A DNA stretch of 64,000 nucleotides, from contig CAMDBI010000003.1 of NCBI GenBank assembly GCA_945889005.1, positions 1-64,000 on the forward strand, in the 5' to 3' direction. Numbering within the stretch: the stretch's first letter is position 1; each line of letters starts with the position of its first letter. Both the position numbers and the translations under genes were made by a program. Source of the DNA: Bacteroides fragilis. Its GTDB lineage: Bacteria; Bacteroidota; Bacteroidia; Bacteroidales; DTGW01. This document shows positions 16,677 to 27,999 of this stretch, piece by piece. The notes below the pieces were generated by a model. It searched no databases. It was given only the letters and a program-made list of their open reading frames with translations, and was not told where the DNA came from.

Positions 16677-17525
16677 TTAATTGTTGAGATTAATTTTATT
16701 TTTTTTCAATGCATCGAAATATATATTATTTTCCAGATCATTGATGAGTGTTTGTTTTCTTTTTAAAAGTATGATCTCTTTAATATTACTAATAACACTT
16801 TTTAGTGGAGCTGCCGATCCTTTTGGTTTCATTTCGTTGATTCGAAGCAAATACATAGCTGCACTATCTGAAAATTGAAAGAACGAGTTATTATCAATAG
16901 TGCCAATTGGAATATGTGAGTTTAAAGGAAGTTCCGATTTTATGCTATTTAAACTTATCCATTCGTCGTTGAAGTAATCGTATTTGATAGCGTATTGGTA
17001 ACAATAGCTTTCTATTTCAGCATTATTTTCAATCGATTTGCTTTTTACAAGTTCTGCAATACGATTTGCTCCCTTTGCCGATTTTGGCAGTTTGATATAC
17101 AGTGCTTTTACCATATCTGTTTCGAGTATAAAGCTCGAAATATTCTGATTGTAATATTTCTCAATTTCTGTAAGTTCAACTTCTGTGTTTAGTTTTTCGC
17201 TCACATATTTTTGTTCGTAATTGTATGTAATAAGCGAAGTTCTATATTCTTCAAGTTCTTTTTCAAAGTTCATTTCCTCTTCCGAAAGATTGAGTTCTGC
17301 AATTTGAAGGATTAATTGACGCCGTACCCATTTTTCGACCATCGACGAAAGCAACTGCATACTGTCTTCGCGAGTGATTCCAACTTTAAACATCCCTCGT
17401 AAATCTGACATATAGAGCGAGTTTTTTCCAACCTGTGCTATGGCTTTCTCTGGTTCTTTTTTACTAAAAAATGAACAGGATGCAGTTAAGAGTAATAAAC
17501 CGAAAAAGAATATTTTTTTAATCAT
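16677..17525 (-). CDS. SurA-N-like lipoprotein lacking a parvulin domain
   Basis: This 282-residue protein has a lipoprotein signal (MIKKIFFFGLLLLTASC, Cys at 17). It keeps the SurA-like chaperone start (AIAQVGKNSLYMSDLRGMF, VEKWVRRQLILQIAELNLS) and helical middle. No parvulin signature (GGxxGF or FGYHII) is visible in the C-terminal half. It lies 15 nt from the next gene and 5 nt from the previous one, so it is co-transcribed with two full isomerases. It may act as a membrane-tethered chaperone rather than an isomerase; this is inference. Confidence 0.72.
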   Translation of the reverse strand: MIKKIFFFGLLLLTASCSFFSKKEPEKAIAQVGKNSLYMSDLRGMFKVGITREDSMQLLSSMVEKWVRRQLILQIAELNLSEEEMNFEKELEEYRTSLITYNYEQKYVSEKLNTEVELTEIEKYYNQNISSFILETDMVKALYIKLPKSAKGANRIAELVKSKSIENNAEIESYCYQYAIKYDYFNDEWISLNSIKSELPLNSHIPIGTIDNNSFFQFSDSAAMYLLRINEMKPKGSAAPLKSVISNIKEIILLKRKQTLINDLENNIYFDALKKNKINLNN

Positions 17526-17530
17526 TTTAT

Positions 17531-19492
17531 CTATTTTAGAAGGCTTTTAAGTGAATCTTCGTTTATTACAACTGTATATTTTTTTCTCAATTCTTTAATC
17601 CACTCAGTTTCCAAATAGTTTTGGTAATCTGCTATGTGCAAACCTCTCGAATCGTCTAACGATTTTGGTTCTGCTTGGCGAATTTCTTTTGTTTGATAAA
17701 AAACAAAATTGCCTTCAAATTCCTTTACAGGCGAAATAGTTGGTTCCCAATTTATTGTGTCAATTGCCTGATGTGCGCCCTTTTCGAACAATCCGCTTTC
17801 GGCAAGCACACACTCTTTTATAGTGTCTTTTGTACAAAGTTTTTTATTAATATCGGTCAATGTTAATTTGCCTTTTTTGTCTTTAATTATCATTTCGCGG
17901 GCTTTTTCGACATATTTCTTTTGGGAAGAACTGAAAATGGTAGCATTTGCTCTTTGACCATATTGGTATTTGTTTTTATTTGTTTCATAAAAAGCTTCCA
18001 ATCCTGTAGAATCTTTCATGGCTTTGGTCCAAATCTTTTCGTCAGAAAGATTGAATAGCAATATTCCGTCGTGATATTCCTGCGATAAATTACGGTATTC
18101 GTGATATTTAAATTTCAACCTGCTTTTTTCGAAATTGGTAAAAGTCTCTTCAACATATTCATTATAGGCTTTATCTATTATGACTCTTAGAGGAATATTA
18201 TTTCTTATATTTTTTTTGATTAATAAATAATTGATAAATTCTTTTTGTGTTGTTTTATTTCCAGCAAAGCTAAATAGCTCTGCATCGAGCTTTAAACCAG
18301 GCTTTGGAGTCCAGTTTCCGGTAAAAAAGGTACTATCTATAATGGAATACAATCCGGTTATATTTTTTTTGTTTTCAATAAAGCCTGTTTCTTTTTTAAT
18401 TTTTTCGATAAGCATTTTGCGGCCCATATTGGCTCTTTCGTCGGAAGCAATAAATGTTTTAATGCGTTCGAGAGCTTCTTCTTTAGATTTTATTTCTCTT
18501 GAACCTAGCTTTTTGAGTATATGCCAGCCAAATTGGGTTTTGATTGGAGCAATTACCTCATTTATTTCTTTTATCTGAAAAGCAGCATCTTCAAACTCAG
18601 GAACCATTTGCCCTGTAGTAAACCAAGGCAATTCGCCATTTTTTTCGCCAGATTGGCGATCGTCAGAAAATTGTTTGGCTAATTGTTCGAAATTTGCTCC
18701 GTTCTTAATTTTTTGGTATATCGAGTCGGCTTTTATTTTTATTGAATCTATAACCGATTTGGGCGAACCTTGCGGGAATACAAACATAATGTGCGATACA
18801 TGTACTTCGCCACGTGCAGGGCGTTTTTCCCATACTTTTATTAAATGGTAACCATAAATAGTGCGAACGGGCATCGATACGGTTCCTGGTTTAATGTTAA
18901 ATGCCGCTATTTCAAAAGGATATATCATTTGGAAAGCACCAAAATAACCCAAGTTTCCTTTTGTTTCTTTGGCTCCATTTTCTTCCGAGTTTTCGGCACA
19001 TATTTTTTCAAATGCTTCTCCGTTAATAATTTGTTGACGGAGTTTCATTATTTTATTATAAACAATAAGTGTATCTGAAGGTAAAGCATTTTCGTTGCAT
19101 CGTAAAAGTATGTGGCTAGCTCTTACTTCCCATTTCATACGTTCGTATGTTTCGTTTATGATCTTACGTTCAACCGAACTGTCGACCAAATAGGGTTTTT
19201 GAAGCTGCTCAATATAGCCATTATACTCATCAATAAATGTTTTTAAAGTATCTAGGCCAAGTTTTTCGGCTTCAATAACCTTAAGTTTGTAATTGATGTA
19301 CAGATCGATATAATCTTTTATCGACTTGTTGTCAATTTGGTTGTTGTTATTATTCTTGTTGTATATTCGAAGAAATTCGGCACTTGATATTTTTTGCCCA
19401 TCTATGGTTAATAATGTTGTGTCGTTGTTGTTCGAAAAAGCATTTAAGCTTAAAATAAACACAAAAACGACTGAAAAAATAGTTTTCATCAT
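17531..19492 (-). CDS. Parvulin-type peptidyl-prolyl isomerase with tandem rotamase domains
   Basis: From ATG 19492 (MMKTIFSVVFVFILSLNAFS, signal peptide) this is a 653-residue protein. Two parvulin domains follow one another at about residues 115-325: ASHILLRCNEN, GNLGYFGAFQMIYPFE and IYGYHLIKVWEKRPARG, then VSHIMFVFPQG, GELPWFTTGQMVPEFE and QFGWHILKKLG. The C-terminal half is a long helical region. It probably folds or escorts outer-membrane proteins in the periplasm. The frame is open 21 codons further upstream, but that part is partly repeat-encoded and would displace the signal peptide, so it was not used. Confidence 0.85.
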   Translation of the reverse strand: MMKTIFSVVFVFILSLNAFSNNNDTTLLTIDGQKISSAEFLRIYNKNNNNNQIDNKSIKDYIDLYINYKLKVIEAEKLGLDTLKTFIDEYNGYIEQLQKPYLVDSSVERKIINETYERMKWEVRASHILLRCNENALPSDTLIVYNKIMKLRQQIINGEAFEKICAENSEENGAKETKGNLGYFGAFQMIYPFEIAAFNIKPGTVSMPVRTIYGYHLIKVWEKRPARGEVHVSHIMFVFPQGSPKSVIDSIKIKADSIYQKIKNGANFEQLAKQFSDDRQSGEKNGELPWFTTGQMVPEFEDAAFQIKEINEVIAPIKTQFGWHILKKLGSREIKSKEEALERIKTFIASDERANMGRKMLIEKIKKETGFIENKKNITGLYSIIDSTFFTGNWTPKPGLKLDAELFSFAGNKTTQKEFINYLLIKKNIRNNIPLRVIIDKAYNEYVEETFTNFEKSRLKFKYHEYRNLSQEYHDGILLFNLSDEKIWTKAMKDSTGLEAFYETNKNKYQYGQRANATIFSSSQKKYVEKAREMIIKDKKGKLTLTDINKKLCTKDTIKECVLAESGLFEKGAHQAIDTINWEPTISPVKEFEGNFVFYQTKEIRQAEPKSLDDSRGLHIADYQNYLETEWIKELRKKYTVVINEDSLKSLLK

Positions 19493-19542
19493 TGTTAGAA
19501 AGGTTTTATTATTTTTAATTAATTTTTTGTTTTCAATTTTAT

Positions 19543-19563
19543 TGTCATTAGTCATTAGTAATT
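19543..19563. repeat. Second heptanucleotide family, three units
   Basis: Three phased 7-mers (TGTCATT, AGTCATT, AGTAATT on the plus strand; in the transcript AATTACT AATGACT AATGACA). They begin 2 nt after the guaB stop. The unit contains ATG, TAA and TGA. Related units occur at 60829 and 61787. Confidence 0.7.
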
Positions 19564-19565
19564 AT

Positions 19566-21038
<1,473 letters not shown>

Positions 21039-21236
21039 CTATGATATTAATTTTTGAGTGTGCCAAATTACAAAAAAAATTAATCTTATCGACAATTACT
21101 AAACGCAAGTAGCTTGTTTTTATTTTATTTGTTTTTCGACTTTTCTATTCAATGGCTTTTGATACGAATAGTTTTATTGCAAAAAGAAATCGTTTAATTC
21201 ATTCGTTTTGTTTTATTAAAAAATCTTAAAAACATA

Positions 21237-21267
21237 TTTGTTGCTTGATGACTTTTTAGTAACTTTA
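21237..21267 (+). promoter_or_regulatory. Bacteroidota-type promoter for the hybrid kinase
   Basis: TTTG at 21237-21240 is followed after 19 nt by TAACTTTA at 21260-21267, one base off TAnnTTTG. Transcription would start near 21274 and leave a leader of about 11 nt before the ATG at 21285. Confidence 0.5.
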
Positions 21268-21284
21268 TTAAAAAACAATTATAA

Positions 21285-23705
21285 ATGGAGGACGCATCTC
21301 AAAACGATATTATAAAGTATGTGTCAAAACTAGAGTTCGAAGTTCATGAGTTGAAAAATAAACTCCAGACGTTGATCTCAAATAGTGGAGCCGACAATAT
21401 ATCGGATGTCGAACATTCGTTGATGGATTACCGTGCCAAGTTGCAGGTAATTATCGACAATTCGAGTATTGGACTTGTTATTTGTAATCCCTCCGATGGG
21501 AAATTTCTGATGGTAAACCCTGTTTTTTGTCGATTGTTGGGCTATAGCAACGAAGAACTGCTTGGTATGTCTATTGGCGATGTTAGCCATAGCGACGATA
21601 TGGAAGAAAGTCGCCAAATGATTAAGAAACTTGTTAATGGACAAATTGAAACCTTCGAACAGGAAAAAAGATACATCAGAAAAGATGGAGAGGTCATTTG
21701 GGGGAAAATTGAAGTACGTATTTTCAAACAATTTCAAAACAATCAAAATCAAATATTTGGAATAATTCAGAATATTTCCAGTCGAAAAAATATTGAATTG
21801 GCTCTTATCGAAAACGAGGTGCGATTTCATCAGGTTTTTGAACATATCAAAACTTGTGTAGCCATATATCAAGCCATCGAAAATGGAGGCGATTTTTTAT
21901 TGGTCGATCTTAACAGGGCCGGACAGGTAAGTTGTCGTTTGTCGGTCGACAAGTTAAGAGGGAAACGACTTTCCGATATTTTCCCTCATATCAGACACTC
22001 CGATCTTTTTACTGTTTTTCAAAGAGTTTGGCAAACAGGCATATCCGAAGCATTGCCCCTTGTGGTGTATTTAGAAGATCGCATTATCGAATGGGTCGAC
22101 AATTATGTGTTTAAGTTGCCATCGGGTCAGATTGTGGCTATGTACGAAGATACTAGCGAAAAGCACAAAGCCGAACAAGCACTCAAAGAAAGCGAAGAAC
22201 GATACAAACACATCTCAGAATCTATAGCAGATTATATATATAAGGTGTACTTGCGAAAAGGAGCTCCTTTTCAGACCATTCACAGTCCTGCTTGCGAAAC
22301 TCTACTGGGTTATACGCCCGAAGAATTTATTACAAATAAATATTTGTGGTTCAATATCATATACAAGCCTGATCGTGAGCGAGTTCTCGTATTTGTGAGC
22401 AATGTACTAGCTTCGCATCAGCAAAACTATATCGAGCATAGGGTTTACAAAAAAGATGGACAATTGCGATGGATACGAAACAATATTATTCTTTTTAAAG
22501 ACAATGAAGGCGAAATATACGAATATGATGGTGTTATTCAGGATATTACAGATCGAAAAATAGCCGAGGAGGAGTTGATTGTTGCAAAAATAAAAGCCGA
22601 GGAAAGCGACAGACTTAAAACGGCTTTTTTGCAAAATATGTCGCACGAAATTCGTACTCCTATGAATGGTATTATTGGGTTTGCGTATATGCTACAACAA
22701 GATGCTCTATCTGATCAAAAAAGAGATCAATACACAAAAATTATTATTGAAAGTTCCAACAAGTTACTTTCTATTGTCAACGATATATTAGAAATTTCGA
22801 AAATCGAAGCCGGACAAGTTGATCTTAAAATTGAACCCGTTTCGGTTTATAAAATTCTTTCAGAACTATATACTTTTTATCAACATCAAGTTATTGAAAA
22901 TACACTTGATCTTGAGCTAATAGTCCCCTCGGACGATATGACCATAATGACCGACCGAACCAAACTGTATCAAATACTCAACAATTTGCTCAACAATGCT
23001 TTCAAATTTACCGAGAATGGAAAAATAAGTTTTGGCTACGAATTCGAAAATGAATTTTTAAAATTTTTTGTAAAAGACACAGGAATTGGTATTCCCGAAA
23101 ATTTACAGACAGTGATTTTCGAACGTTTTAGGCAAGTTGAAATAGATTCGACACGAAGGTATGGTGGTACTGGTTTGGGACTTTCTATTTCAAAAAAAAT
23201 GGTCGAAATATTTGGGGGTACTATCGAACTTTTGTCGAAAGAAAACGAAGGCTCTACGTTTTTCTTTACAATACCAGCAAATTTAACTCAACAAAATCAA
23301 GGTGAAGAAAATAAAGATTCTATAAATTTTAAAGTACATGATAAAGATGCATTAATTCTTATTGTTGAAGACGAAAAGTTAAATATGTATTTTCTCGAAG
23401 AATTGTTAAAATCTAATCAATTGCCTTTTGTGAAAGCCGAAAATGGTAAAGAGGCAGTAGAAATATGTACTATAAACAAAAACATTGCTTTGGTGCTTAT
23501 GGATATTAAAATGCCAGTAATGAACGGTCTGGATGCAACCCGTGAGATTAAAAAGATTTGCCCCAATTTGCCAATTATTGCACAATCGGCTTTTGCACTC
23601 GATCAGGACAAGAAAGCTGCATTAAATGCAGGGTGCGACGATTTTATTTCTAAGCCAATCAATCTGTTCTTATTTAAAGATATTTTGAAAAAGTACCTTC
23701 CTTAA
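21285..23705 (+). CDS. Hybrid sensor histidine kinase with three PAS-type domains
   Basis: This 806-residue protein starts with a short coiled coil (residues 10-35). Three PAS-type modules follow at about 50-170 (IIDNSSIGLVICNPSDGKFL), 175-295 (divergent) and 305-430 (RWIRNNIILF, VIQDITDRK). HisKA contains QNMSHEIRTPMNGIIGF with H454. The HATPase has LNNAFKFTENG, VKDTGIGIP and YGGTGLGLSISKKM. The C-terminal receiver has ILIVEDEKLNMYFL, D740 in LMDIKMPVMNG, and the conserved lysine in FISKPIN. No membrane segment is visible, so it senses a cytoplasmic signal. No dedicated output regulator is adjacent. Confidence 0.94.
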   Translation: MEDASQNDIIKYVSKLEFEVHELKNKLQTLISNSGADNISDVEHSLMDYRAKLQVIIDNSSIGLVICNPSDGKFLMVNPVFCRLLGYSNEELLGMSIGDVSHSDDMEESRQMIKKLVNGQIETFEQEKRYIRKDGEVIWGKIEVRIFKQFQNNQNQIFGIIQNISSRKNIELALIENEVRFHQVFEHIKTCVAIYQAIENGGDFLLVDLNRAGQVSCRLSVDKLRGKRLSDIFPHIRHSDLFTVFQRVWQTGISEALPLVVYLEDRIIEWVDNYVFKLPSGQIVAMYEDTSEKHKAEQALKESEERYKHISESIADYIYKVYLRKGAPFQTIHSPACETLLGYTPEEFITNKYLWFNIIYKPDRERVLVFVSNVLASHQQNYIEHRVYKKDGQLRWIRNNIILFKDNEGEIYEYDGVIQDITDRKIAEEELIVAKIKAEESDRLKTAFLQNMSHEIRTPMNGIIGFAYMLQQDALSDQKRDQYTKIIIESSNKLLSIVNDILEISKIEAGQVDLKIEPVSVYKILSELYTFYQHQVIENTLDLELIVPSDDMTIMTDRTKLYQILNNLLNNAFKFTENGKISFGYEFENEFLKFFVKDTGIGIPENLQTVIFERFRQVEIDSTRRYGGTGLGLSISKKMVEIFGGTIELLSKENEGSTFFFTIPANLTQQNQGEENKDSINFKVHDKDALILIVEDEKLNMYFLEELLKSNQLPFVKAENGKEAVEICTINKNIALVLMDIKMPVMNGLDATREIKKICPNLPIIAQSAFALDQDKKAALNAGCDDFISKPINLFLFKDILKKYLP

Positions 23706-23781
23706 AAACAATGAATGAACGTTTCAAATATTTTATATCTTTAGAAAATCGAAATTCATTTAACCATTTTTTTAAAATGTA

Positions 23782-24501
23782 ATGAAACATCTGTCAAAAC
23801 ATATTTTTTACCTGCAATTAATTGTACTTTTATTACTTCTGGTAGCATGCAACTTCGATACAATTGTAGGTGAAGGAAATGTAATTAAGCAAAAGCGCGA
23901 AATACAGGTATTCGACAAAGTATTTGTTCAAGGTGCTTTTGAAATAGTTTTGAAATCTGCACCCAATAATATGTTAGAAGTTGAGGCCGATTCAAATCTT
24001 TTGCAAACGATTACTACTATTGTTAAAGATAGTGTTTTGGATATTTCAACTAAAAAGACGATTCTAAAATCGCAGAAACTAAAAATATTTATTTACGCAC
24101 CCAATATAAATCAAATTAAAATTTCAGGAGCGGTCGAACTTTTGTCTGATTCAATATTAGGATATAGGCATCTATTAGTCGATGTATCGGGTGCAGCTAG
24201 AGTCGATTTAAATATAAATACATCAAAGTTCGAAACTAATGTAAGTGGCGGTGCTGAGATTTTTCTCAATGGGAATTCATCATCTTTTGCGGCGATACTT
24301 ACCGGAGCCGGACGTATCAATGCTTTCGATTTTCATACTGATACATCAATTATTACTCTTTCGGGCATTGGTATAGTCAATGTAAAAACCAATAAATTGC
24401 TCGATGTTACAATATCTGGAGCCGGAAAGGTTGTATTTAAAGGCGATGCTCAAGTAGTAAAAAATATTACAGGAGCTGGTAAGGTCGAAAAAGCATATTA
24501 A
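23782..24501 (+). CDS. GIN-domain (DUF2807) lipoprotein
   Basis: This 239-residue protein has a lipoprotein signal ending LLLLLVAC (Cys at 23). The mature part matches the head GIN domain: GEGNVIKQKREIQVFDKVFVQGAFEIVLK, then a right-handed beta-helix-like series of short strands with repeated serine/glycine turns (ISGAVELLSDS, VSGAARVDLNI, VSGGAEIFLNG, LTGAGRINAFD, ISGAGKVVFKG). Members are common surface or periplasmic proteins of Bacteroidota with no settled function. It lies 12 nt upstream of an outer-membrane barrel gene. Confidence 0.87.
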   Translation: MKHLSKHIFYLQLIVLLLLLVACNFDTIVGEGNVIKQKREIQVFDKVFVQGAFEIVLKSAPNNMLEVEADSNLLQTITTIVKDSVLDISTKKTILKSQKLKIFIYAPNINQIKISGAVELLSDSILGYRHLLVDVSGAARVDLNINTSKFETNVSGGAEIFLNGNSSSFAAILTGAGRINAFDFHTDTSIITLSGIGIVNVKTNKLLDVTISGAGKVVFKGDAQVVKNITGAGKVEKAY

Positions 24502-24513
24502 CTATATTATAAA

Positions 24514-25857
24514 ATGAAAGTGATGAAATATTTTTTAGTGTTTTATTGTATAGTAAGTCAATTGTCAAATTTATTCTCCCAAAGTGATTCCTCTAAATTA
24601 GAAAAACAAAAAATCAAAACAGGTTTTTCGTTTGGCGGAGTTCCTGCAGTTGCTTACGATTCAGATCAAGGATTCCGATATGGTCTTATACTCAATGTAT
24701 TTCATTTTGGCGATGGTTCCAATTATCCAAATTACAAACATTCTCTTTATCTCGAGTGGTCGAGAACTACCAAAGGTGGTGGAACAAACAACATCATTTA
24801 CGATTCAAAATTCCTTATTCCTAACGTTCGGTTTTCGAGCGAATTAAGTTACAATACCGAGCAAGCTTTAGATTTTTACGGCATCAATGGCTATCGTGCT
24901 TTTTATAATTCCGATTTGGAAGATCAGGAAAAACCCGGAATTAATCATTCTAGAATGTATTACCGCCTAGATCGTAAGTTGCTGCGTATGAAAGCCGATT
25001 TTACCGGAAAGATAACTGAAAAAAGTTTGTTTTGGTATGGTGGACTTACGCATTATGGTATTGAGCTAGATACAGTCGATATTGCAAAATTGAACAAAGG
25101 TGTCGATGCTGCCGATAAATTGCCATATATTGGAGGGGGCTTGTATCAGCAGTATCTTGACTGGGATTTAATTCCCTCGAGTGAGGCAAAAGGAGGAAAT
25201 TCAAATTTACTTAGATTGGGTTTAATTTTCGATACCCGCGATACCGAAGCAAGTCCTGGTAAAGGTGTTTTTTCCGATGCTCAACTCATTGTTGCACCAG
25301 GCTTTATCGGCAATAAAATAGCATATAGTCGATTGGCTCTCACTTTCAAACAATATGTGCCAATTTTGTTTCGTAAACTCACTTTTGCATATAGGGCTTC
25401 GTATCAATCGAAACTGACCGGTAGCACTCCTTTTTATATGTTACCTTTGGTAATGAATATGGCCCCAGCAAGCGACCGCGATGGCTTGGGAGGTGCCAAA
25501 ACTATTAGAGGAATTCTTCGAAACAGAATTGTGGGCGAAGATTTTGTTTTTACTAATTTTGAGCTGCGTTATAAAGTATTTCAAAAAATTGTTTTTAACC
25601 AAAATGTTTCAGGAACATTTGCCCCATTTTTCGATTCGGGTTTAATACTTAAGGAATATAAACTAAAAACAAGTGCTAGCCCAGAAGCAAATACATGGCT
25701 GAATAATGGCGAAAGTGAGTCGATACATAGCAGTTATGGTTTTGGTTTGTATGGTGCCTTGAACGAAAATTTTATTGTTGCTATTAATTATGGCAGAACA
25801 CTCGATAAACGCGATGGCACAAAAGGGCTTTATATCAACATTGGATATATTTTCTAA
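24514..25857 (+). CDS. Omp85/BamA-type outer-membrane beta-barrel protein
   Basis: This 447-residue protein has a signal peptide (about 22 residues, ending LFSQ) and no visible POTRA domains. The rest alternates amphipathic strands. Features of the surface-antigen barrel are GLIFDTRDTEASPGKGVFSDA, LTFKQYVPI, GGAKTIRGILRNRIVGED (the RG motif of loop 6), FTNFELRYKVF and a C-terminal strand ending INIGYIF with aromatic last residue. It may translocate or assemble a partner, possibly the adjacent lipoprotein; this is inferred from position only. Confidence 0.82.
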   Translation: MKVMKYFLVFYCIVSQLSNLFSQSDSSKLEKQKIKTGFSFGGVPAVAYDSDQGFRYGLILNVFHFGDGSNYPNYKHSLYLEWSRTTKGGGTNNIIYDSKFLIPNVRFSSELSYNTEQALDFYGINGYRAFYNSDLEDQEKPGINHSRMYYRLDRKLLRMKADFTGKITEKSLFWYGGLTHYGIELDTVDIAKLNKGVDAADKLPYIGGGLYQQYLDWDLIPSSEAKGGNSNLLRLGLIFDTRDTEASPGKGVFSDAQLIVAPGFIGNKIAYSRLALTFKQYVPILFRKLTFAYRASYQSKLTGSTPFYMLPLVMNMAPASDRDGLGGAKTIRGILRNRIVGEDFVFTNFELRYKVFQKIVFNQNVSGTFAPFFDSGLILKEYKLKTSASPEANTWLNNGESESIHSSYGFGLYGALNENFIVAINYGRTLDKRDGTKGLYINIGYIF

Positions 25858-25872
25858 TACTCAAAAAACGAT

Positions 25873-27996
25873 ATGTTTTATCAAAAAAATAAATATAAAC
25901 ATTTTCTTTATCAAATACTTATAATAATCGCTATGACTTTTCAAACTATTGCACAAAATCCACCCATTGCCAAAAGAATTTCAAAAGAACTAAGTATACA
26001 TGGTCATGTAAGGGTCGACGATTATTTCTGGCTGCGCGAACGCGAAAACCCCGATGTTATTAAATACCTTGAAGATGAAAATGCATATACCGAAAGTGTT
26101 ATGAGCGATTACAAAGGCTTAAGAGAAAACCTTTTTAACGAGATAGTTGCTCGTATCAAGCAATCAGATCAATCGGTACCATACAAAAGCAATGGATTTT
26201 TTTATTATGTTCGTTACGAAGAAAAAAAAGAATACCCTATTTATTGTCGAAAAAAGGACAATCTTGATAACACAGAAGAAATTCTTTTAAATGTCAATGA
26301 AATTGCCGAAGGTAAAAGCTATTGCAGTGTTTCGGGACTGTCTGTTTCGCCCGACAACACCATGCTTGCCTATGGGGTCGATTATGTAAGTCGAAGGTTA
26401 TATACCATTTATTTTAAAAATTTAATTACAGGTCAATTGTTCGATATTGAAATTCCCAACGCTACAGGTTCTACAACTTGGGCCAACGACAATAAAACCG
26501 TTTTTTACACCTTAAAAGACACCACAACACTTAGATCCAATAAAGTTATAAAACATAAATTGGGTCAGGCAATAGATACAGATCAGCTTATTTTTGAGGA
26601 AAAAGATGAAACTTACAGTACAGGAATTTACCGAACTAAGTCTGACCAATTTTTAATGCTTTATTCGTATTGCTCTACTTCGCATGAATACCGTTATTGT
26701 AGTGCTAATAATCCCGAAGACGAATTTGCCATTATTCAGCCACGTGAAAGTAATCTTGAATACAGTGTAGATCACTATCAGGATCATTTTTATATAGTTA
26801 CAAACCATAATGCCCAAAATTTCAGGCTCATGAAGGTGCCTGTCGGTGAAAATGGAAAAGACAAATGGGTCGAAATAATTGCTCACAGACCCGATGTATT
26901 TATTGAAACTATCGAAATTTTCAAGAATTATTTGGTGGTTGAAGAGCGCAAGAATGGACTAATTGAAATATGTATCATAGACTGGAAAAGCAACAAAAAA
27001 CATTATCTCGATTTTGGCGAAGAAACCTATACAGCTGGCATTTCAATTAACCCCGAATTTGACAACGATTTTCTGCGTTTTAGTTACTCTTCATTAACAA
27101 CTCCTTCATCGACATTTGATTACTATTTCGAAACCCATAAAAAGGAATTGCGCAAACAACAGGAAGTACTTGGCGAATTCGACAATACCAATTACGAATC
27201 GAAGCGTTTGTATGCAAGGGCAAGCGATGGAACAAAAATTCCTATTTCATTGGTATATAAAAAAGGTATAAAGCTCGATGGTTTAAACCCTACTTTATTA
27301 TATGCTTATGGGTCGTATGGTCACAGTATCGATCCGTATTTTAGTTCTGTTCGTCTTAGTTTGCTCAATAGAGGCTTTGTATATGCAATAGCGCATATTA
27401 GAGGCGGGCAGGAGATGGGGCGCCAGTGGTACGACAATGGTAAAATGCTTCATAAAATGAACACATTCACCGATTTTATATCTTGTGCCGAGTATCTTAT
27501 AGCTCAACAATATACCTCGAACAACAAATTATGTATTATGGGAGGCAGTGCAGGCGGTTTGCTTATGGGTACTGTAATTAATATTCGTCCCGATTTGTTT
27601 AAGGCTGTGGTTGCAGCAGTGCCATTTGTCGATGTATTGTCGACCATGCTCGATGAATCTATTCCTTTAACAACCGGAGAGTACAACGAATGGGGAAATC
27701 CAAATACCAAGGAATATTACGATTATATGATGACATATTCGCCTTACGACAATGTTAAGTCTCAGAACTACCCATCTATGCTAGTTACTACCGGATTGCA
27801 CGACTCGCAGGTACAATACTGGGAACCAGCAAAATGGGTTGCCAAATTGCGCAAACAGAAAACTGAAAATAATACTTTGTTGCTTTTTACAGAAATGAAT
27901 GCCGGGCATTCAGGTGCATCAGGACGCTTCGAACAGTATAGAGAAACAGCGCTTCAATACGCATTTCTATTTAAAATATTAGAAATAAAAGAATAG
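25873..27996 (+). CDS. S9-family prolyl oligopeptidase / oligopeptidase B
   Basis: This 707-residue protein has an N-terminal hydrophobic segment (residues 11-28, QILIIIAMTFQTIAQ), so it is probably exported. A seven-bladed propeller follows (VDDYFWLRERENPDVIKYLE start; GLSVSPDNTMLAYGVD). The C-terminal hydrolase holds YAYGSYGHSIDPYF, AHIRGGQEMGRQWYDNGK, the nucleophile S559 in GGSAGGLLMG, and the histidine in MNAGHSGASGRFEQYRE. The family cuts peptides of less than about 30 residues, oligopeptidase B after basic residues. It starts 15 nt after the barrel gene and ends 3 nt from a convergent gene. Confidence 0.92.
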   Translation: MFYQKNKYKHFLYQILIIIAMTFQTIAQNPPIAKRISKELSIHGHVRVDDYFWLRERENPDVIKYLEDENAYTESVMSDYKGLRENLFNEIVARIKQSDQSVPYKSNGFFYYVRYEEKKEYPIYCRKKDNLDNTEEILLNVNEIAEGKSYCSVSGLSVSPDNTMLAYGVDYVSRRLYTIYFKNLITGQLFDIEIPNATGSTTWANDNKTVFYTLKDTTTLRSNKVIKHKLGQAIDTDQLIFEEKDETYSTGIYRTKSDQFLMLYSYCSTSHEYRYCSANNPEDEFAIIQPRESNLEYSVDHYQDHFYIVTNHNAQNFRLMKVPVGENGKDKWVEIIAHRPDVFIETIEIFKNYLVVEERKNGLIEICIIDWKSNKKHYLDFGEETYTAGISINPEFDNDFLRFSYSSLTTPSSTFDYYFETHKKELRKQQEVLGEFDNTNYESKRLYARASDGTKIPISLVYKKGIKLDGLNPTLLYAYGSYGHSIDPYFSSVRLSLLNRGFVYAIAHIRGGQEMGRQWYDNGKMLHKMNTFTDFISCAEYLIAQQYTSNNKLCIMGGSAGGLLMGTVINIRPDLFKAVVAAVPFVDVLSTMLDESIPLTTGEYNEWGNPNTKEYYDYMMTYSPYDNVKSQNYPSMLVTTGLHDSQVQYWEPAKWVAKLRKQKTENNTLLLFTEMNAGHSGASGRFEQYRETALQYAFLFKILEIKE

Positions 27997-27999
27997 TAT

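Noticed and set aside
19493-19555. 21-codon upstream extension of the tandem-parvulin gene
   Set aside because: It is partly encoded by heptamer repeats and poly-Lys/Asn sequence and would bury the signal peptide that begins MMKTIFSVV.
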